DNA from: Panulirus ornatus
Taxonomy: Eukaryota; Arthropoda; Malacostraca; Decapoda; Palinuridae
Length of the DNA: 64,000 nucleotides
Assembly: GCF_036320965.1 (NCBI RefSeq)
Contig: NC_092238.1
Location: 24,634,403 to 24,698,402 of the forward strand
Reading direction: 5' to 3'
Shown: in pieces, positions 56,260-64,000 of the stretch
How positions within the stretch are numbered: the first letter of the stretch is position 1
Layout of the letters: each line of letters starts with the position of its first letter
Program-made: the position numbers and the translations under genes
The notes under the pieces: model-generated
The model's input: only the letters and a program-made list of their open reading frames with translations
The model's database searches: none
What the model was told of the DNA's origin: nothing

Positions 56260-56720
56260 CCCCCCCACCCACCCATCCCCTCCACACTAGGAAGCCCGGA
56301 GTTATTACCCAGTCCCTCTACAACCACTCAGTCCGCCCCTACCATCTTCCAGTCCTCCCCACCATTACCCAGTCCACCCACCATCACCCAGTCCACCGCA
56401 TCATCACCCAGTCCACCGCACCATCACCCATTCCACCCCACCATCACTCAGTCCCCTACCATTACCCAGTCCACCCCACTATCACTCAGTCCTCCCCCAT
56501 CATCAGTCTGTCCACCCATCACTCAGCCCTACCATCACTCAGTCCATCCCCACCATCACCCAGTCCACCCCACCATCACCCAGTCCACCCCCACCATCAC
56601 CCAGTACCCACACCATCACTCAGTCCACCCCCACCGTCACCCAGTCCATCCCCAACATCACCCAGTACCAACAACATCACCCAGTACACCCCGCTACCAT
56701 CTAGTTCATGCTGATGTCAC
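56260..56720. repeat. C-rich imperfect tandem repeat
   Basis: About 25 imperfect copies of CACCCAGTCCACCCCACCAT, period 17-20 bp, strongly C/A-rich on the plus strand. Confidence 0.8.
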
Positions 56721-56815
56721 TCGACAACCTCCCTCCATCATATAAATTTACTCCAACAATCACACTATTCTCCAATATGACACCATCAGAATGGCCTTAA
56801 TCTACCCCAGGGTCA

Positions 56816-56816
<1 letters not shown>

Positions 56817-56863
<47 letters not shown>
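56817..56863. repeat. (CA)n microsatellite
   Basis: About 46 bp of pure CA. Confidence 0.95.
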
Positions 56864-56870
<7 letters not shown>

Positions 56871-57199
56871 AGAAATAATACAATTTTCCAGTGTCTCATC
56901 GAGAGGTAGTGCATAATATTGTCTCTCATCAAGACAAAGCGTAATATTGTCTTTCATCGAGAGGCAGTGCATAACATTGTCTCTCCTCAAGAGGCAGTAC
57001 GTAACATATATGCGTGTGTGTGTGTGACTAAATAGCTGTTTCCAGCCTGCTTGCTTGGGGTTAAGCCGCGGGTGAAGTCACTTTCGGCGAAGCGCAACCT
57101 GTCAGTTGAGGAGAGGGAGGAACTTCTCCCCCTGGAGGAGTCCATTTTCCTGCATCTGATTGTAGTGCAAGCTCGAAGCTACATGTGTTCAATGAAGGG

Positions 57200-57202
<3 letters not shown>

Positions 57203-57242
<40 letters not shown>
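57203..57242. repeat. (TA)n microsatellite
   Basis: About 40 bp of TA. Confidence 0.95.
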
Positions 57243-57245
<3 letters not shown>

Positions 57246-57259
57246 ATAGCTAAATAAAG

Positions 57260-60200
57260 TGAAATTCTGGCAATTTATAATACCTCTTACACGTACTTTT
57301 TTGATTTACAGAATTCATTTAATTAAGGGAATAAGACGCGGAATACTTAAGTAAATTTGCACGGAAGTTTTCTGGGAAGTTGCGATAAATGACCATGTGA
57401 AAACATAAGTAGATGTGGTATGACTGTGTAAGGTATTTGATCTTAGAAATTGCTGGCTGTACTTTTTAGATACGGCGATGTTAGCTCCTTGTGGTAAGTT
57501 AGGTTGGCGTGTGTCATTATCTGCACTGCACCCCAGACAAGAGAATGCCTAACCAGTTCTCTTCACATTAGTGGACGCTGTTCTGAATACAGTCGATTCT
57601 CAAGGGGGCGGCATGACGTTACTACCCATGAACACAGTGGTCCGACCTTTGGTATAATATGATAGCTTGGTCTTCAACTTAATCTGTATGGCACAGGCCA
57701 GTAGTCACGCTAGCATACCCAAGGGTAATGCCATTGTGTTCAAGTCTCACCATCTCGCTAAATGGTCGTTCTGTCGTGTTCAAGGGTCGCACCGTCGTGC
57801 TCATGGGTGTACCGTCGCTCTCAAGGGAACTATATATAGTTTATGCACTTCATTAGCGAGAGGACTACGAGCTTAGTTGGACCATACCTGGGGTAATGTG
57901 GAATTAATAGAAAAAATTGGAACGTTTTTTTTCCCAACATAACCTCCCCTTAACGGATAAACTGAAATGGTCGTTCTTATATTATGTCCATACCTACAAT
58001 ACATTTTCTCCATTACTGAAAGTTGGACGGCTGTGTATATGATGGATGACTTTCCAGACTAAACTGATCTTCCTCATTTAGAGGGATATTTATAAACGTG
58101 ACTGCTGGTGTGAGATAGTTTTCAATATCATGAAGGCTTAAAGAGTTTATATGGCTGATTTACAGTCTGCATTCAGGTTTTGTTAGTATCGTAAGAATAT
58201 GATTTACGTAACTTTGTCAGCCAGAGGTCCACAGGAGCATTCACGTTGGGGTGTCAACATATCCGAGGGTGCCAGGCTCACGTCAGCGGCTCCCTGAGTG
58301 AGGGTTGCGCCACTCCAGCCTTCCCTCACGCCAACTCTCACGTCCTCACAAGCTCACCAACATGTTACTCATCACATTACTCAACGTTTCCTTAATTTTC
58401 CTCATTCTCAGTAACTGTTACATGCTAAGTCAAATGTACTCGTCTAGCTTTTCGAAAATATTATTTCATAACACGATGATATTCGTGGCATAAGGCCACA
58501 AGCCAGGGTCACAGGATCACTTAGCTGTGGCAATTACGTAAGGTCATATTGTAGTATCCCTCAACATTCACATTCGTAATATGCTCATCCTCATCATTGG
58601 ATCTTTAACCCTTTGAACACGTCAGTACGACCCTTGGGTGAGATGGCCTTGCACCTGACGCTTTAAAGTTCACTTCAAAAGTAACGTCACATCCAAGGGT
58701 CTTATCCGTCCTGCTCGTTGGCCACATACCTGACATCTTTCTTCATATATGACGTTATGAATTTGATATTGAGGTTGTCACGTCCCTTTCACCCTAGCCA
58801 CATCACTCTTTGATTTCTTAAGTAATGCCCTCCTTATGTTCCTACCGAATGATACCAAACCTCAGATACTCCTCTGTGCCCATTATATTATCTTAGACCT
58901 GCTTGTCGTGATACACATGCAATATTTAACCATGTCTCAAGTACTTGTATGAAAATCAGAATAATTCATAGACTCCCTTCTAAATGAGGTGGCTTAACAA
59001 AAACAATAGCTAAGGAGGCTTAGTCATTATGGCACAAAGTATCACTTTATGTACTTGCTGAAACTAGTCAGTCATTAAAGCAAATTAAGAAAGCTACGAA
59101 TTGTTGTTGTTAGTTTTAGTCATCATTATGTGGCTACGTAATCTGTTTTGTCGTATGCCCACACTACTTTCGTAACCCTTATACTATTAAGTGTTTATTT
59201 GTTTACACTAATGGAAAAGCTTCATTGAACTACAAAGATAATCAGTCGAAGCACAGTGTTGTCTGGTCACACCATCATGGAGATGTAGTATCCCGGGGGT
59301 CAGCCAAGTACCATCAACCCTCCAATGATCACACATGTAAACAAACCTGCCGTGAGTAGCGGTTCTGCTCCTCTGTTAGTCCGTATCTCCTCCAGACCAA
59401 ATTCATTTCTTATAAAGTATTTTACATATATTTAGTAGTCGTTAGGGCCTCTACATCCATTAAGTGCTTTCCTGTAGATATGTTTTATTTGCACAGTTTT
59501 TGCTGTCAGATGACAGGTAAACTTAGTTCTTAGATGGTGGACTTATATAATAAGCTTCAAAGAATATCTTTTCCATTTTTGTTGTGATACCTTAGGTGTG
59601 AAGTGCTCATTTATGTGCCTTGAAAATTTTGATATTGGATAGATTAGAATAATTTATTTGTTTCCTCTCATAAAACCAGCTTTGGATGTTGAGTGATTTT
59701 GTATTACTAGTTTAGTATGCACATAATACATGATTTGTGAAACGTGAGCATTATATTTTTTGTTCAATACTAAGCTGTATTAAAGTGGTGAAGGTTATGA
59801 ATATTACTGAAAATCTAGGTATAATTCATGGTAAAGTACATGAAACACGTAAATTTCAACAGAACTGATGAAAATATTATTGTTCAGTAGTCTAGTTGGA
59901 ATATATTAATCACACCAATGATAGAGCATCATGCTCACTGCTGATAAATGTCAACAAACAGAAATAGACCAAGTGGTCTATTCCCATCAGACAAATTTAA
60001 TGTTAAACAATCTTAGCATTGGAATATTTTCATTACCGGAATACATCTTAGCTATTAGGGATTGTTAGTTAAGGTATTCATAGGTTGTGTTGAATTTTTA
60101 TAAGCGTTTATATGTACTTTTATATCAGTTAATCTCACATTTTCCCAGATATTCGTAACACTGAACCTCATCTCCATATTTAATATCTCTTAATAGGATA

Positions 60201-60425
60201 TGCTTCATAACTGTTATTATATTCTCTAAACACTACACTAGCATTGCAGAACAAAACCCAACTAATATGCAGAGCTATTTTTAGAGCAAGGATAAATAAT
60301 AATTCATGAAGACTGGTCACATAGTGTTATTAGTGAAATTTTTTCTAAATTCTGAGAAATTCAGTAATTTTAGCTGCAGTTTAGAAGAATTATTATGTAC
60401 AGTTTTATTGTTATCATTCTTTCCA
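57260..60425. other. Region between FAMeT and the RTN4IP1-like gene, unassigned
   Basis: No coding gene recognised. The untranslated first exon and promoter of the RTN4IP1-like gene should lie in or near the right part. A donor-like CCTGCC|GTGAGT at about 59353 in a less AT-rich patch is one candidate only. Confidence 0.35.
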
Positions 60426-60429
60426 CATT

Positions 60430-60690
60430 TAGGTATGTGGAAATAATGCAAGATAGGGAATTTACAAGAAGAGCATATGATAGTACAATTAAAAGGGTTG
60501 ATGTGAGAGGAAAGTCACCTGTGTCGTGGAGTAATAGAATGGAAGAATACTGGAGCAAGAGGAATGGTATGTGCTAGGGAGGCATATAAGGACAGGGATA
60601 AGTGGAGACTCTTTTGCTGTGGCTGCACTGTTGATGAAAGTTCTCTTAGGGAATGGGCATCAGAGACATAGATAAATAGGTAGATTATCA
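60430..60690 (+). mobile_element. C-terminal fragment of a second LINE group
   Basis: Translation gives EIMQDREFTRRAYDSTIKRV, VRGKSPVSWSNRMEEYW, then after a frame change REAYKDRDKWRLFCCGC. This resembles the ERM...F...RGRP...W...R.EYW end of RTs like the main family's RRRGRPNWRWKDGVK but is a separate group. Probably within the 5' UTR intron of the RTN4IP1-like gene. Confidence 0.6.
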
Positions 60691-60965
60691 TTGAATGGGT
60701 GGCATATATCAAATGATCGAGTAAGAGGCCTACCTATCGTAGGTAAAGTTTCATTTCAGGAGCATATCATTACTTAGTGACGGAGACAAGAATAATTATT
60801 ACTTTAACATGTGTTCCACATCAAATAGGGTGTCCAAAAAATGGCCAGCCAATGGTTGAGACATTAGCTTTGCAAGGCTGATTCTTGCTAGAGATGCAGA
60901 ACAGTATCCACTTGTTTCACCTCATGTAAGTGGGAATGGAGTAAACGAAAATAGATTGTTAGGAA

Positions 60966-61110
60966 ATGATAATGATAATAATAGTAGAAGTAGTAGCAGG
61001 AATAATAATAGTAAAGATAATGAGAATAATGATGGTAATAATAATGATTTTAATAATGATGCTTATAAGGATGATAGTAGTTGATGATGATTGTAATGAT
61101 AATGATACTC
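60966..61110. repeat. Purine/AT trinucleotide-rich stretch (GATAATAAT)
   Basis: Imperfect AAT/GAT/AGT trinucleotides for about 145 bp on the plus strand. Confidence 0.75.
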
Positions 61111-61651
61111 CACATTTTATTGAATTAACTGCAACCAAAGGCTGAAAATATGTAGATTGAGTATGTACAGTAAATAGGGGGTTATAAAAGGGAGGGATAT
61201 CAAGGAGGGTCTTTAAGCACATACAAAGAAGGTGGGAGCTTGTTGAACAGGCATTGTTTTACACAAAGATGGAAGTTTATATGTATTACCAGTTATGTAA
61301 TAGGATCACAGCACAGCAGTTGGGATGGGATTGTTCTTGCAGTGGTCTGAGCAAGATTGTACAACTGTGAAACTGTCCACCAGGCAAAGCTGGGATAGGA
61401 TCTTTGATGAAGAGGGTGTAAAAATCAGCACCTTTTCCCCTCAGTTTAAGACTGAAGTTAATTGTCTTTAACTCCTTAAGTAAAGTTTGTAAATCAAGTT
61501 ATTAGTGATGCACCTGTAAGAAAAACACTTTCACTTGTTGTTTAGACAGTTTTATTTCATTTCCTTAATGTCAACATTTGATTGTTGAAACTTATGAAAA
61601 TAGATATCATTTGTAGATGATTTTTTGCCTTTTTTATTGCAGGATAACTAA

Positions 61652-61819
61652 ATGATGAGTGGAATTTGCTTAGTAAGGAGTCTACATATCCTTGGAGATC
61701 ATGCTGTTTGTGCAAGTGGAAGAATTTTCCTGAGTATGGCTTCAAAGCCATCACGCAGAATACAGCCATGGATGCGGGGCTTTTCAGGATCTTGTATCAG
61801 ATATAACATTCAGCCTGAG
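61652..61819 (+). CDS. RTN4IP1: RTN4IP1-like coding exon 1 (presequence)
   Basis: 56 codons from two adjacent ATGs to CCTGAG|GTATAC. The 5' flank is a spliced acceptor (pyrimidine tract, GCAG at 61642) followed by nine untranslated bases containing TAA in frame. Confidence 0.65.
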
Positions 61820-62902
61820 GTATACAAATTGTTATGATATGTAATGTTGTATACTGTATATCAGACTTTTTATTTTATGAGTTGTAAGAGGAAACAGCAT
61901 TCATTTTGGTGATAGTTGGAAGAAGTAATCACATTTTTATTTTTATATATGGAGATACCCAGAAATGTAAGATATCTTTGGTCAATACCCTGAAATTGGT
62001 ATCCATCTGTACAGAAGTGGTTCATATAAACATGATTTGCACAAATTGGATGTACATGCTTATACTTCTTGTGGATGCTGGCTCGGAGATTGCATGAAAA
62101 TCAATTGAAATTTTGTGAATTGCATGTACTGTATTAAAGTATTGTAGACTTTTTGTACATATTCACCACATCCCACATTAGCGAGGTAGTGTTAAGAACA
62201 GAGAACTGAGCCTTAGGGGGAAAAAATCCTCACTTGGCTTCCTTCTCTGTTCCTTTTGGAAAAGTAAAACCTGGAGAGGAGGATTTCCAGGTCTCCGCTC
62301 CCTCTCCTTTGAGTCACCTTCTACGACATGCAGGGAATATGGAGGTAGAATTCTTTCTCCCCTACCTCAGGGATATTGTAGATATGTATCATTGTATATT
62401 TTTTAGAGGTGGCTGCTAGTCAGAATTATATTTAATCACATTTTAGACCAGCTAGTGTTTTTATTCACAAAGTTACAATGGCAGCAGCAAATTATTCTTT
62501 ATTCTTAAAGTGCATCAAGAATACATCATTTCATAAGGCCTCCAGAAACATGTTCCCATTCCTTGAAGTAAAATTTTGTGACTCTTAACACAATTTCCAG
62601 GCTTCTTCATATTGTAACACTTACCTCTTTTTTCAAGAGTAAGGACAGCAAAGATAGACAGAAATTTTCTTGTTTTTTATCAGTTGGTGAATCATATATG
62701 TGATATTGATAAAAGTCACCATCTTTACAGGAGGCTGAAGTAGTGAGTGGATTAAGGATGAGGGCATGGCAGATTTCTGGTTATGATGGTGTTGAAGGAC
62801 TCTCTTTGAGCTATGTGCGAGTGCCACCTGTTCTTCGACCTGGAGATGTGCTTGTCCGAGTTCATGCTGCCTCTGTTAACCCAATCGACACAAATATCAT
62901 GA
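61652..62902 (+). CDS. RTN4IP1: RTN4IP1-like mitochondrial oxidoreductase, first two coding exons (partial)
   Basis: Two exons join in phase: 61652-61819 (56 codons) and 62731-62902 (57 codons plus one base). The first encodes an Arg/Ser-rich N-terminus (MMSGICLVRSLH...SRRIQPWMRGFS) with the look of a mitochondrial presequence. The second gives MRAWQISGYDGVEGL and VLVRVHAASVNPIDTNIM, the N-terminal GroES-like part of the medium-chain dehydrogenase/reductase family. MRAWQI plus VHAASVNPID after a presequence fits RTN4IP1, a mitochondrial NADPH oxidoreductase linked in vertebrates to ubiquinone synthesis. An in-frame TAA directly precedes the ATG, and an acceptor (TTTATTGCAG) at 61642 implies an upstream 5' UTR exon. 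The next expected exon (RSGYG...) is not seen before 64000. Another quinone oxidoreductase-like paralogue remains possible. Confidence 0.7.
62155..62385 (-). mobile_element. SINE-like element sharing the LINE 3' end
   Basis: Minus-strand copy with GTCGTAGAAGGTGAC, GGAACAGAGAAGGAAGCC and ACACTACCTCGCTAATGTGGG, lying in the intron between the two RTN4IP1-like exons. Confidence 0.75.
62731..62902 (+). CDS. RTN4IP1: RTN4IP1-like coding exon 2 (MDR N-terminal domain)
   Basis: Acceptor CTTTACAG|GAGGC, donor ATGA|GTATCT (phase 1). Carries RAWQI, PGDVLVRVHAASVNPID. A LINE copy begins about 110 bases into the following intron. Confidence 0.75.
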
Positions 62903-63013
62903 GTATCTATCCTCTGTGGATATATTTCATAACTATATTTTGAGTTTTGGTTATTTTAGTAAAGGGATGATTGGTGTAGATGTTGGGCCATTTGGATTCT
63001 AGTTATATGATTC

Positions 63014-63895
63014 TTTTGAAGGAACAGTGGTTCCAACAATGTTGTATGGTTGTGAGACATGGGCTATAGATAGGGTTGTGCAGAGTAGGGTGGATGTACT
63101 GGAAATGAGATGTTTGAGGACAATATGTGGTGTGAGGTGGTTTGATCGAGTAAGTAATGAAAGGGTAAGAGAGATGTGTGGTAATGAAAAAAGTGTGGTT
63201 GAGAGAGCAGAAGAGGGTGTTTTGAAATGGTTTGGTCACATGGAGAGAATGAGTGAGGAAAGATTGATAAAGAGGATATATGTGTCAGAGGTGGAGGGAA
63301 CGAGGAGAAGTTGGAGACCAAATTGGAGGTGGAAAGATAGAGTGAAAAAGATTTTGAGTGATCAGGACCTGAACATGCCGGAGGGTGAAAGACGTGCAAG
63401 GAATAGAGTGAATTGGAACGATGTGGTATACCAGGGTCAATGTGCTGTCAGTGGATTGAACCAGGGCATATGAAGCGTCTGGGATAAACCATGGAAAGCT
63501 CTGTGGGGCCTGGATGTGGAAAGGGAGCTGTGGTTTCAATGCATTATACATGACAGCTAGAGGCTGAGTGTGAATGAATGTGGCCTTTGCTGTCTTTTCC
63601 TAGCGCTACCTCGCGCACATGAGGGGGGGAGGGGGTTGCCATTTCATGCATGGCAGGGTGGCGACAGGAATGAATAAAGGCAGACAGTATGAATTATGTA
63701 CATGTGTGTATATTTATATGTCTGTGTATGTATATATATGTATATGTTGAGATGTATAGGTATGTATATGTGCGTGTGTGGACGTGTATCTATATACATG
63801 TGTATGTGGGTTGGTTGGGTCATTCTTTTATCTGTTTCCTTGCACTACCTCGCTAATGCGGGAGACAGCGACAAAGTATGATAAGTAGATAGATA
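63014..63895 (+). mobile_element. LINE copy, 5'-truncated, C-terminus, 3' UTR and tail
   Basis: Starts at TTTTGAAGGAACAGTGGTTCC, then an open 148-codon frame MVPTMLYGCETWAIDRVVQ to VYQGQCAVSG, the complete 3' UTR, CACTACCTCGCTAATGCGGG and a GATAAGTAGATAGATAAAATA tail. In the intron after RTN4IP1-like exon 2, same strand as the gene. Confidence 0.85.
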
Positions 63896-63929
63896 AAATA
63901 TGTATTATCCCTGCATGTCATAGTAAGCA

Positions 63930-64000
63930 ACTAAGAGGGGAGGGAGCAGGGCGCTGGAAATCCTCCCTCCCGTTTTTCACTTTTCCAAAAGAAATGGAAC
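63930..64000 (+). mobile_element. SINE-like element, cut by the window edge
   Basis: AGAGGGGAGGGAGCAGGGCG, GCTGGAAATCCTCCCTCCC and TTTTCCAAAAGAAATGGAAC match the body of the SINE at 9.6 kb in forward orientation. The rest lies beyond 64000. Confidence 0.7.

Overview
This is a eukaryotic nuclear window, most likely from a decapod crustacean. The inference rests on split genes with consensus GT/AG introns, very long introns, a crustacean-type farnesoic acid O-methyltransferase (FAMeT) gene, dense (TA)n, (CA)n and (GA)n microsatellites, and many copies of one LINE and its SINEs. The species cannot be fixed from the sequence alone; a lobster or crayfish-type decapod is a guess.

Three protein-coding genes can be supported. 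(1) About 6.3-24.6 kb, minus strand: nicalin (NCLN), 11 coding exons reconstructed with matching phases (531 codons); the last few C-terminal residues are unresolved. (2) 33.16-49.32 kb, minus strand: FAMeT, complete, 7 coding exons, 276 residues. Its first coding exon holds only the start codon plus one base, followed by an 11 kb intron. A TATA box lies upstream and two AATAAA signals lie downstream. (3) 61.65 kb to beyond the right edge, plus strand: the first two coding exons of a mitochondrial medium-chain dehydrogenase/reductase resembling RTN4IP1. FAMeT and the RTN4IP1-like gene are divergent, about 12 kb apart between their first coding exons; NCLN and FAMeT are tandem on the minus strand. 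Nicalin acts at the ER translocon, FAMeT belongs to the methyl farnesoate (crustacean juvenoid) literature, and the RTN4IP1-like protein is mitochondrial. Nothing in the sequence links the three functionally.

The rest is repeats. One LINE family appears at least ten times: the best copy is at 13.3-15.5 kb, a second RT-containing copy at 26.3-28.1 kb, and short C-terminal/3'-UTR copies at 0.9, 4.5-5.2, 12.2, 12.9-13.3, 17.1-18.3, 32.3-33.0, 33.7-34.5, 42.8-43.8 and 63.0-63.9 kb. Two of these have the inverted-5' layout expected of twin priming. A SINE-like family (9.6, 12.8, 55.3, 62.2 and 63.9 kb) shares the LINE's 3' end sequence. A tRNA-derived SINE appears at 34.6, 48.3 and 54.6 kb. Fragments of other LINE families are at about 5.3, 7.6-8.4, 54.1-54.5 and 60.4-60.7 kb. 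Tandem arrays include a drifting 32-bp minisatellite at 29.4-30.7 kb and a palindrome-bearing ~20/80-bp array at 55.7-56.2 kb.

The most interesting points are a predicted 9-nt in-frame microexon in FAMeT intron 3, an intron layout in FAMeT that records its internal duplication, and the shared LINE/SINE tail with (TA)n tracts growing from it. No new defence or metabolic system is evident.
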